A stretch of 64,000 bases of DNA from Nelumbo lutea (lineage: Eukaryota > Streptophyta > Magnoliopsida > Proteales > Nelumbonaceae): contig JAKGHH010000004.1 of NCBI GenBank assembly GCA_022828595.1, forward strand, positions 57,128,422 through 57,192,421, written 5' to 3'. The notes beneath the pieces are model-generated. The model searched no databases. It saw only the letters and a program-made list of their open reading frames with translations, and was not told the origin of the DNA. This document shows, piece by piece, positions 11,249 through 21,433 of this stretch. A program made the translations under genes and the position numbers. Each line of letters opens with the position of its first letter. Within the stretch, counting starts at the first letter, position 1.

Positions 11249-12921
11249 ATTGACCCGCTCGCAAGCTTCCTACTACACGAGACCCTCCCTGAAGATCGCA
11301 ATACCGCCAAAAGGGTAGAGTCTCAGGCGGCCAAATACGTCATGATAGACAAACGGTTGTACCGAAGATCCTACACGCTCCCCTACTTGTGCTGCTTGCG
11401 ACCTTCCGAAGCCGAGCTCATACTCCGTGACACTCATGAGGGCTTGTGCAGCAGACACTTGGGGGGCAAGGCCCTCGCCCAAAAAGCGCTGCAACAGGGG
11501 TACTACTGGCCAACAATGAAAGCAGATGCTATTGAGCTCGTCAGAAAGTCTGACAAGTGCCAGAAGCATGCCAATATCCACCATCAGCCCACTGTCGACC
11601 TCAAGTATCTCACCAGCCCGTGGCCTTTCGCATAATGGGGCATCGATATACTCAAACCATTTCCACCAGCGTCAGGCCAGAGGAAGTTCCTATTGGTAGC
11701 AGTGGATTATTTCACCAAGTGGGTAGAAAATGAACCTCTTGTGACGATCACAGCTCGAAACATCCAGAACTTCTTTTGGAAGAACATAGTGTGCCGCTTC
11801 GGGTTACCTCAAATATTGATTTCTGATAACGGTAAGTAGTTCAAGGACATTAAATTCCAGAACCGGTGCCAAGACATGGGGATCCAACAGAACTTCACTT
11901 CAGTCGCACACTCTTAAGCAAATGGTCATGCAGAAGTCACAAACAGAGCTATCCTCCATGGACTAAAGGCCCGGTTATACCAAGCTAAAGAACTATGGGC
12001 AAACGAGCTACCCAGTGTTCTATGGGCCTACTGAACCACAGAGAAGACCGCCATAGGAGAGACCCCCTTCAACCTCACCTATGGCACCGAAGCAGTCATC
12101 CCAACTGAGATCGAGGTTCCCTCGCTACGACTGGAAGCATATGATGACAAGGCAAATGAAGATGAGCTACTACCAACATCGACCTACTTGACGAAGTAAG
12201 GGACCTCCTCAAAACGTCCAAAATTTCTTTTGGAAGAACATAGTGTGCCGCTTCAAGTTACCTCAGATACTGATTTCTGATAACGGTAAGCAATTCGAGG
12301 ACATTAAATTCCAAAACTAGTGCCAAGACATGGGGATCCAACAAAACTTCACTTCAGTCATACACCCTCAATCAAACAGTCAAGCAAAAGCCATGAACAG
12401 AGCTATCCTCCGTGGACTGAAGGCCCGGTTAGACCGAGCTAAAGGACTATGGGCAGACGAGCTACCTAGTATTCTATGGGCCTACCAAACCACAGAGAAG
12501 ACCACCACAGGAGAGACCCCCTTCAACCTCACCTACGGCACTGAAGTAGTCACCCCAGCTAAGATCGAGGTTCCCTCGCTACAACTGGAATGACAACAAG
12601 GAAAATGAAGATGAGCTACGTACCAGCCTCGACCTACTCGACGAAGTAAGGGACCTCACATATATCAGGACCGCAGCTTACCAGCAAAGAGTAGCTCGAT
12701 ACTATAACACCAGGGTCAAGAAGTGGAATCTCCACGTCGGCAACCTAGTGCTTCATAAAGTTATGGTACTTGAGCCCAGCATTGGCAAGCTCGGACCGAA
12801 TTGGGAAGGACCCTACTGAGTGAAATGGATGCTTGGGGAAGGAACGTACAAGCTCAAAACCCTTGAAAGGAAACAAGTACCTCGGGCATGGAATATTGTC
12901 AACTTAAGGCAGTATTACCTG
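11249..12921 (+). pseudogene. Gypsy integrase (Gypsy-1) with duplicated core
   Basis: The zinc-binding H2C2 region (HEGLCSRHLGGK...YYWPTM near 11430-11520) precedes the core: WGIDILKPFPP (11636), the second D in ISDNGK (about 11825) and the E in the degenerate ANGHAEVTNR (about 11918). The core is then repeated (second copy 12225-12650) before the C-terminal part, which ends at 12921. Because of the duplication and frame changes the product cannot be one working enzyme. Confidence 0.85.
11771..12650 (+). repeat. Tandem duplication of integrase core, period about 454 bp
   Basis: The block starting ttcttttggaagaacatag at 11771 recurs at 12225, and the block ending gacgaagtaagggacctc recurs 454 bp later (near 12183 and 12637). 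The two copies differ by many substitutions, so the duplication is not recent. The copies hold different stops: the first has TAG, TAA and TGA where the second has CAA, CAA and CAA. Confidence 0.85.
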
Positions 12922-12923
12922 TA

Positions 12924-13210
12924 ACTACTAAGTAGACCATGTGTCACTCCCAAAGCCTTAGAGCCAAAATGCCGAGCTAACACATCCTCGGCACAATAAG
13001 ACCCAATCGCCTTTATGGCATGGGCGAACTACTGAGTAGACCATGTGTCACTCTCAGAGCCTAAGGGCCAAAATGCTAAGCTAACACGACCTTGGCGCAA
13101 TAAGACCCAGTCGCATCCATGGCATGGGAAAACTCCAAGAGCAGACTATAAGTCACCCCCTCAGCCTAAGGGCTAAAACACCAAGCTAACTAAGACCTCG
13201 GTACCGTGAA
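12924..13210 (+). repeat. Short tandem array, 104-bp unit, nearly three copies
   Basis: agtagaccatgtgtcact begins units at 12931 and 13035, and a diverged third unit begins near 13139. The array lies just after the integrase stop, in the element's 3' untranslated region. Such 3' UTR tandem repeats are known in Tat/Ogre elements and can seed satellite DNA. Confidence 0.8.
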
Positions 13211-13701
13211 AGACTTAGCCGCTTCATTGGTAAAGGTGAAGTATGAAGTACCAGAGACGTAAGCAGCTCGGGTCTGAACCCTACGAAGCATAGCTCATCT
13301 CAGTACATCGGTTGAACCAAATAAGGAACAACCTACAAACATACAGCTTGGGCATACGCGGTAACTACTTCACGGTATACTATAAAAATGCCTCAAAACA
13401 GTAAGGGATAGCTTGGGGTAATAATTACCAAAAAATCCTATTTCGGGTATGTAACTCTAATAGCTTGAGTGATGAGATCGCGTTGTCAAAAGATAAACGA
13501 ACACACCATACTTAACAGAAAAAGAAAAAATTTCATTACTATTTCATAAATAAAAACCAAGCTAAAAAGCTCGGGAAAGTTCAACAAGAAGTAAAAAAGG
13601 GCACAACTGCCAAAGAAGAAGATTTTTGAAAATCAGGTTCTGGCACTCGGGAACCACCAGAAGTCAATCAAAAGAATAGAAAAACAGAAGAGTCGCCAAC
13701 C
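13211..13701. other. Gypsy-1 spacer without recognisable gene
   Basis: I see no domain or long frame on the plus strand. On the minus strand it is downstream of the antisense gene's stop and would be its 3' UTR. Many agctcg words resemble those of the 3' LTR flank of this element. Confidence 0.5.
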
Positions 13702-15630
13702 TCAAGGGTCCACCTCCTCCACCTTGTCCTCGTTCTTCGGGGAGTCAGGCTCCTCCTCCTCCACCTGGTGTGCCATCTCGGGAGCCAGGCCCTTCATTGT
13801 GATGTTGTCGAGGTTGAGCCTAGAGAACTTCTTTCGGAAGAACCAGCGGCAAAGCTTGAATTCGGAGTGGTACGAGCTCAAGCCATACTCCACTTGGGGG
13901 TCGTGATACTCTTGGGAGTCCTTGAAGTCCCAGACCGCCTTAGCTCGCTCAGCCTCCACCATGGTGTTGAAGTTCCGAGTTTGGTCTAAAAGTGTAGACT
14001 CCAATTCTTGAACTTGCTGGTGAAGGAGCTCCCTCTCCGCTGCCACCCTCGACTCCTCCTCCCTGTAGCGCGTGCTCTCCTCAGAAAGCCTGGCGATCTG
14101 TGCCTCCTGGTCATGTGTGAGCATCTTCTGGGCTTCGCTCCCCTTGCGAGCCTGAAGGATCTCACCTCGGGCCTAGTCAAGCTCGCCCTAGAGCTTCTGG
14201 ACGTTGGCCCTCTGATTGCGAGCGTCGCCGGAGTGGATGTTGGTCTGGAGGGCCATGGCATGGATGGCGGAGTTCACCTGCCAACAAGAGACTAAGGTCA
14301 GAAAATAGGAAAAGAAATGAAGGAACGAAAAGAAAGAGAAAAGACCACTTACCACCAACAGTGAGAAGCGACGAGTGCCTTGGGCTCCATCTCCCCCCAC
14401 CTAGCGACCTCCTCGTGGCAGATCGCCTTTCGACTCTTCTGCCCAGCCACGTGGTAATCATTGACACCCTCCCAATTCCCCACCGGGAACCGCGGGTAGG
14501 GGAATGGGCGGGAAGGCCCAAGAGGAAACAGCCCTTGCCTCAAGAGCTCGCCCTCCTCGAGGCTACCTTCTCCGGCAACTCCTTCAGATGGGACCGGTGG
14601 AACCTCGGGCAGTGGAGAGGCGAAGTCTGGGTCAGTAGACTCAAGCTCAATGCCCCCAGAAGGGGAAGCTCGGTCAGGACACGACCTCTTCGCCTTACGC
14701 TTCTGGTTGCTGGAAAGAAGGCGGCGCGCGTCAACACCAGACATGATGGCTGCCAAAAAACCACAAGGTATTAGTCTAGTAAAAATAAAAAATAAATAAA
14801 TAAATAAATATATATATGTATATTTTTACAAGGCACTATGCGACCTAAAAGGCAACTTACCTGAACTCAGGCCAACCTGCACGAGCTTTTCCTCGGTCAA
14901 GTACTCTGAACAAAGAAGGCCTACTGCTGCCCAGGACAGCAGCATTTTTTGAGTTTCAGTGTTCAACTCAACCCCAGAATCTTGGATGGCAGCCCTCCAA
15001 GTAGTTGGGAAGGGCCGCCCCTCGGGGTTACGGACCACAAAATAGTCCTGCTTCCAGGTCAAAATCCTATTCGGCAGCTCGTGCAAGAGCTTGAAGCCAT
15101 GGCGGGGAGAAAAGTAGTAGGAACACCTTTCCGGAGGTGCTCCAAGAGTAGCATTCTTGATGCAGAGAATGGAAGAAAAGATATCAAGATCAAGGGAAGA
15201 CAATACTCATAGCATAGAGAAATAGTCCCAACTACATTCCAGATGGCGTTGGGATGGAGCTGGTCAATGGTGACATTGAAATGATTCAACACCTCCACTA
15301 TTAGAGGGTGCAAAGGAAGACGCAGGCCAGCCTCGAGCTATTCCTGGAAGATCACTATGTCATTGGGACCATGCTCCCAAGGAAAGTTACCAGAGGGGAG
15401 ACTGTACATGAGGTCCCTGGGAAGGTTAAAGTAGTGAACTAGAGTTCTAAGTCGCTCCATCATCATAGAGGAGGGATCGAAGGGTTGGGCTCTCTGCCAC
15501 AAGAAGTAGAAGCCACCTCGATGGAGACCTCCTGATCCTCCGAAGCCTGCTCCCAAGCTTTCCCTGAGCTCGAGGGGGCATCGTCATGGTTACCATCCTG
15601 GGGATAAACATGGTACAGATACCCAGACAT
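13702..15630 (-). pseudogene. Antisense spliced gene of Gypsy-1, PF04195-like N-terminal domain
   Basis: The frame runs opposite to gag-pol, between integrase and the 3' LTR. The first exon (about 15630-14861) opens with MSGYLYHVYPQ and contains HPLIVEVLNHFNVTIDQLHP (near 15290) and YYFSPRHGFKLL (near 15110). These resemble the Pfam family called putative gypsy type transposon (PF04195). Intron 1 (14860-14750) has donor CAG|GTAAGT and acceptor TTTTTTGGCAG, and splicing keeps the frame. Exon 2 (14749-14353) is basic then proline/acidic. Intron 2 (14352-14278) has GTAAGT and TTGTTGGCAG but is one base out of phase. Exon 3 (14277-13702) encodes a coiled coil and an acidic C-terminus. One stop near 15325, two near 14180 and frameshifts near 15500 and 15200 make it a pseudogene. 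Its role is unknown. Confidence 0.78.
14750..14860 (-). other. Intron 1 of the Gypsy-1 antisense gene
   Basis: On the minus strand the intron starts GTAAGTTGCC at 14860 and ends TTTTTTGGCAG at 14750. Exon 1 ends with one base (G) of a codon, and exon 2 supplies CC to complete GCC in the frame that continues as IMSGVDARR. The interior is AT-rich, unlike the GC-richer exons. Confidence 0.75.
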
Positions 15631-16103
15631 GATTGACAGAATGATTACTCACCGAAAAAGATGAAACGGTGTGAACAGGAGAAGAGCTCGGGCAGACTAG
15701 ATGGATGCGCGACCTCAGAATCCGAAGACAAAGCAAGTTAGTGTGAAAGAAAATGAGGCCTGGGGGCCCTCCTATTTATAGCCACTGTGCCCCCAGATCA
15801 ATGGCCTAGATTGAGACAGATCTGATGGTTCGCAGTCAAGCTGACCGCACGTCTTCTGAAACCGAAATGTGACTGGCTGCACGTCTCCCATGATTGAGGT
15901 AATGACGGTTGCACGACATCCAGAGTTAAGAGCCACTTTGGCGCGTTTCTCGGCATTCAAAAAGTTAGAAATCCCCTGGTTCCTGCGCACACATTTAATG
16001 CAAGCAGTCAATCAAGTTTGAACTTTGGTCATATCCACCTGTCACACTTTATAACTCCTCACATTAAGGTAGCACTCTTAGCCCGAGGAGTGGGGGCAAT
16101 TAA
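15631..16103. other. Gypsy-1 spacer and polypurine tract before the 3' LTR
   Basis: This is upstream of the antisense gene and could hold its promoter (a reverse TATA-like tttata at 15774-15779). A purine run (gaggagtgggggca, about 16085-16098) just before the LTR is the likely plus-strand primer. No coding domain is seen. Confidence 0.55.
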
Positions 16104-16980
16104 TGGAGGGTGATTTGACCCAAGCCCTTAAGATGATCACACATGGACCTGACTTAGCATGAGCAACAGCTCAACACCACAACCTAACTGCGACTAAGTA
16201 ACAAGCTCGTAGGATAGCTCGCTACATCATAGCTCGCTATAGGGGGAGATCGAGGTCCCCCGAGCTACTGAAAGGGAATACTCCAAGACAAGTCTATCCC
16301 AGCTCGCGAGCTAGGGTAACCAGCTCGCTCCAACACTTAGGCAGAAAAACTGCCCCAAAGGCAACTTTGAGAGGGGTCACCTCGAAGTACCCCAAGGAGC
16401 TCGCGATAGGATAGCTCACTACAAGGTAGCTCGCGACTAAGCAACGCAATGCTTTCAGGAAGCTTCTATCTGACAAGACCGTACCCGTTAGATAGTGCCA
16501 CATTTCCTAACTGACGGTGCAGTCCCTGCCAGTTCAACAGACTGCACCCACGTCTCTCGACAGATGGTGGCATGCCTGTCCTCCCGAGATGTGTCACTCA
16601 CTCGATTAGGTAGTACCCTACGCAGCCCTGGCAGATAACGGCTGCGACAAAAGCCCAGTGGCAGTTATGCTCGATTTGACAAGAACGCCCATATAAGAGC
16701 CCCTTAGTCGAAGGGGAGGGGATCTAATCTGATTTTGGATCTTGAAGCATCTTACTTGCTCCCGAGCTAATCTTGAACACTCAGTGATCTAGCGTGACCT
16801 ACACTCTTCGCCTCTTTACACTCTTTACTATTTTCCCTAGTGTTCTAACTTAAGTATTGGAGTATTCCCACCGGGCCAAGTCCCCCAAGAATTCTTCACC
16901 GTCTTCTTCTCATGTGTTGTCTGTTGCCAGTTAGGAGCTAGTCAGCAGCCAGCTAGGAGTGCCCGGATTGCGCAGCATCA
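16104..16980 (+). repeat. Gypsy-1 3' LTR, about 0.88 kb
   Basis: It follows a polypurine tract and ends GCAGCATCA at 16980. A TATA motif is at 16692-16697. The start is taken at TGGAGGG (16104) but could be a few bases earlier. The 5' LTR is outside the window, so the pair cannot be compared. Confidence 0.65.
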
Positions 16981-19128
16981 GAAGGTGCCTCATTATTTTG
17001 ACTAATCAATAGGCAAGATTCAATACAGTTCGACCCCTATGAGCATTTGATTAATTTTCGCCTAAATGACTATCAAACATGGTTTGATTATTCTAGAACT
17101 TGCTTTGTTAGACATGTTGAGACCACAATAATGAGTTCATGGATTGGAATGAAAATGGTGGTGCTCTTTTGGAAAAAAAAAAAAAAGAAACTAGTGTGAG
17201 ATGGAGCATAAAATGCACTCGCCCCTAGAACCACAAGCCCCATTTCACCTTTTGATGCATTGAACTCATGCTAAGTGGTGGAGATGTGATGCATAAGCAA
17301 GCTTATGGTAATAAAATTCCTTGTTTTGACCTAAAAAATTATGTAAGGGCATTTTGAATCTTACTGTATTTTGATTGTTAAAGCAATGAGTGCTTACTTT
17401 AGCCCTAAAATGTTCATGCGGTGAAATGCTTGCTCCTTTGACTTGGGATCATGAGGATTGATGATTTGAGATTATTCTTTGATGAGTTAAGGAGGAGGAA
17501 GAAGTGGGCAATGGAAGGATTATAAAATCTGGATTAAGGCATGCGAGAGGACAAGCATCTTGTTCCTGTTTTATTTTTGCTTGAGTTTTGTCTTGCCCGA
17601 GAACGGGCAAAGTTTAAGTGTTGGGGGTTGATGTGAATAAAAATTATCATATTCTTATCTATGAATATTCAGTCTTTCTACACTTAATTAACACTTAATC
17701 GGACTCATTACTCTGGTATTTTGATTCAAGGCAAGGAAAGAAGTCGTCAGAAGGAAAACAAGGCTAATCGGATGGTTTTTCACAGTTTCAGCACTGTTCA
17801 GTAATCTGGGACTAACTCTCATATCTGGGCTCCAATTTTTCTGATTCAAGATGCACTGAAAAGATAAGAGTGAAATATACAACTTTGATGTTTTGGGTTT
17901 TGACATATTCGGCCTGTAATGAAGTCAAAATCGGGACCAAATTCAAAGTGGATCTGTAGTAAAGCCCAGCTCACAGCTGAAGCCCAATTCACAGAAAAGC
18001 TTTGTAGCAGCCCAACTTATTAAAGCAACCCACTCGAATTCAAGAATCCAGAGTCTTCTTAGATTTGAATTCTAAATGTAATTCTAGAAAATTAAAGAAG
18101 ATTGAGATCATTAGATAAGAGATAAGATAAGATAGGATATGATCAGTTTAAAACTAACATGGATTATCCATTCTTGAGATAACTCCAAGTAGTTGTAACA
18201 ACCCCTCCCCTAAAACTATATAAGGGGTTGGGCGTACCAGCACCTGGGATCTATCAATTACTGAAGCTCTCTCTGAAGCAATCAAGAAGACAATCAAGAA
18301 AGCTTCAAGAAGGGGATTAGCAAGGCAAGAAAGCTTCAAGGAGGTGGTGGCAAGAAGAAGAGAAGATCTCAGCTCCAAAGGCGACATCATGAATTCTTTC
18401 TTTCCTCTTGTTTGTTTTATTTCCTCTATCATGAATTAATTTATTTGTAGCTAGGGTTATGGAAAGATTGGCCATGACAATGAATTTATTTTTATCATGA
18501 TTTATCCAAGATTGTGATTTCCATATAGTTTATGAGTTATTATGCTTAATGCGATTGGGAGTTTGGCCACCTCTTAATTGATCGGGTTTATGTGAATGAA
18601 TTGGGAGAGGAATTCATATAATGGACTGAATAATTCATGGTGTGAATTGAATAGCATATAGGGATATATATACATGATTTAACTGAATATATAAGTTTTT
18701 CTTTGAACTTAATGCATTTCTATCTTGAGAACTCTAGTCAAGGGATCGAAGGGTTCCTTGATAGAAATAGATTTGATATATCTTGGGAAAGAATATTAAA
18801 TAAATTTGGAAAAATTTCAGCTTATGGAAATGATAAATTATCTTGGTTAATCCCATCCATTAATATTCATTGGAATGGTTAAGCAGACCAATGGTCCTAG
18901 TGATTTCAGTTAATCATTGCATATTCAGTTATTGATTACCCTTGCTTTTATTTTCTTTCTCTACTTTTAATTTTTAGAAGTTCTTACTGTTGGATCTGAA
19001 TTTCGGTTGTCCAAATAATTAAGGAAAGTTGTAGATCTAATACTTATTTTGTTATATCCTCGTGGGAACGATATTTTTATACTACTTGATAACTAGTGCA
19101 CTTGCTAGGGTTATAGTCATAGCTATCA
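16981..19128 (+). mobile_element. Athila-like element B1, 3' end
   Basis: The stretch holds 0.65 kb of non-coding internal 3' region, a polypurine tract (ttggggg at 17621-17627) and a 1.5-kb 3' LTR. Gypsy-1 inserted in its internal region, so the rest of B1 is left of the window. B1 inserted in the integrase of Gypsy-2, which resumes at 19129. Assignment to the Athila type rests on LTR similarity to B2 (32608-34114), which has a gag and a primer site of that type. Confidence 0.8.
17629..19128 (+). repeat. Athila-like 3' LTR of B1
   Basis: The LTR starts TGATGTGAAT, ends TAGCTATCA, has a TATA box at 18217-18225 and the conserved cctcgtgggaacgat block at about 19060. It aligns over its whole length with the 5' LTR of B2 at 32608-34114 (1500 and 1507 bp), with many substitutions. 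Confidence 0.88.
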
Positions 19129-19790
19129 TCCATCAAAAATCAAGAAGTCTGTGACCTCCTTGGGCAATACAGGGAAAAATTAGGAACATTTATGACATAC
19201 TACCCCTAGGAAAATGGTCAGGCAGAATCTACAAATAAGACATTACTAAGAATGTTGAGCAAAATAGTGGACAATAATCAAAAGGATTGGGCAAACAAGC
19301 TATCGGAAACACTTTGGGCTTATCATACATCTATCAAAAAAAGTACATAAGCAACACCCTATTCCTTAGTCTATGGTCAAGAGGCAGTGCTCCCAGCAAA
19401 GATAAAGACCATATCTTCCAGGGTAGCTTTCGCAATGGGTAAGAAGATTAGGCCAGAAGATTTAGATGCACTACTTGCAGACAGACTCAAAATAGTCGAT
19501 GAGATTAGAGACACAACCTCACAGAAGCAGGAGAAGTACAAACAAGCCCAAGCTAACAACTTCAATAGACACCTAAGGCCCAGAAGTTTCAAAGAGGGGG
19601 ATAAAGTATTGAAGACAACTCTCAACATTCGACAAGGCAAGTCTGTGGGAAAATTCGCACCAACATGGAAAGGGATGTACTAAATAAAAGAAGCCCATAT
19701 TTCAGGCTACTATGTATTAAAAACTGTAGACACAGGCAAGGATGATGAAACCATAAATGGTTACTGGCTGAAACCTTACTTTGATTGGCT
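19129..19790 (+). pseudogene. Gypsy integrase C-terminal half (Gypsy-2)
   Basis: The fragment starts after the second catalytic Asp and includes the degenerate catalytic-Glu region ENGQAESTNKTLLRML (about 19210), WAYHTS (19317), PYSLVYGQEAVLPAKI (about 19360) and the C-terminal FKEGDKVL and GKFAPTWKG segments. Stops near 19348 and at 19681 interrupt it. The sequence pattern is that of Tat/Ogre integrases. It ends near WLKPYFD at about 19787. Confidence 0.82.
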
Positions 19791-20062
19791 CTGTGTTTTT
19801 TGTAATCACACAAATATATGTACATGTTTTATGAACAGTCTACTATGTTTTACATGACTATTTACCTGTCACTTTTTTGTATTTGCTATAGTCTAGAATT
19901 CTAATTGCGATGAAGTTGCTTTACCTTGCAAATTAAGATTGCATTCATTTGTACACTATGGAAGTAGTGAAATAAATGGCAAACTACATTTCGTAAAAAT
20001 ATGTATCACATACTTACCACATACATATCTTGTTTATGAGTATACAACCTGTTTTACCAGCT

Positions 20063-20552
20063 CTCAAATCCCCGACAACCCCAGGCACTCTATACCGCAT
20101 GCTCCATGCGAAGGCCCTATCAACCCCAGGCGCAGCTCAAAGCCCTAGACACCCCAAGCACACCATTAAGCCCTAGAAACCCCAGGCACACTACTAAGCC
20201 CTAGACACCCCGAGCACACCACTAAGCCCTAGGTACCCCAGGCACACTACTAAGCCATGGACACTCTAGGCACACTACTAAGCCATGGACACTCTAGGCA
20301 CACCACTAAGCCTCGGGCAGCCCAGGCACACTACTAAGCCCTAGACACACCGGCCACCCCAAGCACACTACTAAGCTCCGAACACCCCGGGCACCCCAAG
20401 AACACTACTAAGCCCCGAACACCCCAGGCACACTACTAAGCCCTGGATACCCTGGGCACACCTCTAAGCCCCAGACATCCCAGGCACACACAAGCCCTGG
20501 CAACCCCAGGAACGGCAAAAGCCCTGGCAACCTCAGGCACAACTACACCTCC
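20063..20552 (+). repeat. Minisatellite, about 28-bp unit, roughly 15 copies
   Basis: Units of the form gcacactactaagcc plus a variable ctagacacccc part repeat with a 28-bp period (exact between two units near 20260-20310), with some units longer by 3-15 bases. The array lies in the 3' UTR of Gypsy-2, between integrase and the antisense gene. The minus-strand frame across it is a by-product of the repeat. Confidence 0.85.
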
Positions 20553-21433
20553 ATGTAACCATTGGGGGGCTATGTCGACAGCAGGTATAACTCCCATGGA
20601 ATTCATAAATTCAAACACTCTGCCTAACCACGATGAACCAAGGGAGAACAAACTTCAACCGCCCAATATCAGCAATAACACTTCACTTGCAAACAACACC
20701 CTACCCTTCCAAGGTTGGTTGCGATAAACCAAGCGCCTACTGCACAGCTCACAAAGAGCCTCACCCCTTTAAGGTATAACAGCACACAAAGAAGCTAACA
20801 AATCATTTAGTGTTCCTCTACCCATAAAAGGCACAAATCCATTTCTAAACATCAGAGCGCATTCTACATTTCAACTCTTCCACGAGGTGTTCTTTCGCAT
20901 CTGATAACGTTTCAATACAAGCACAACCTCTTATCTACTCCTCCCGATCATGCCTCAATCTGCATCTCTTAGCTTCTCTAAGTGATTTGTGATAAAGCGA
21001 CATAATGTTTACATTTGATTACGATAAAACCCAACAGGGAACTAGTTAACTCACATCTATCGCTACAGTCGTATTGCGCGATAAGCACACACACATGAGT
21101 AGCATACCGCAATTAAGTTCTCTACATATTCAAATCCCAGGTCATCACTCACAGAGACCAGCCAGAGGACTCATTCATAACAAACGCTACTAGCGCATTG
21201 GTAATCGCATTCAACCACCATAGCACACTGCAATAAATCCTACCACACAAATACTATAAAGAAGCACCGAGTGCGATTGATAATTAGGAAAGACTGCAAT
21301 CCAAAATTTATTTATTTATGTTATATATGACAGTACTAATACTGAACATCATTGAATTTTGCACTGTTTACCAAAAAAATGTTATACATGGGACAACCCC
21401 AGAATAATCCACTACAGCACAATACAACGAATG
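20553..21433. other. Gypsy-2 spacer, no gene seen
   Basis: No domain or repeat stands out on either strand. On the minus strand it would be the 3' UTR of the antisense gene ending at 21434. Confidence 0.5.

Larger units (their letters stand above)
6251..16980 (+). mobile_element. Gypsy-1, Tat-type Ty3/gypsy element, 3' part
   Basis: Gag, protease, RT, RNase H, a second RNase H, integrase, an antisense spliced gene and a 3' LTR follow in this order. The second RNase H domain with a glycine-rich VDGSS start is characteristic of Tat elements. The 5' LTR and gag start are left of the window because copia copy A1 inserted into gag. A solo LTR (7430-8982) interrupts the protease region. The element itself sits in the 3' part of Athila-like element B1 (right flank GAAGG at 16981-16985). 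Confidence 0.85.

Noticed and set aside
14008..14774. Plus-strand frames over the antisense gene of Gypsy-1
   Set aside because: They are shadows; the minus-strand frame has the splice sites, domain similarity and coiled coil.
20063..20552. CRISPR-like regular repeats
   Set aside because: Units are adjacent and diverged with no spacers, and the context is a plant retrotransposon.
20436..20651. Minus-strand frame rich in Gly, Val and Arg
   Set aside because: It lies over the 28-bp minisatellite; the open frame results from the repeat unit.
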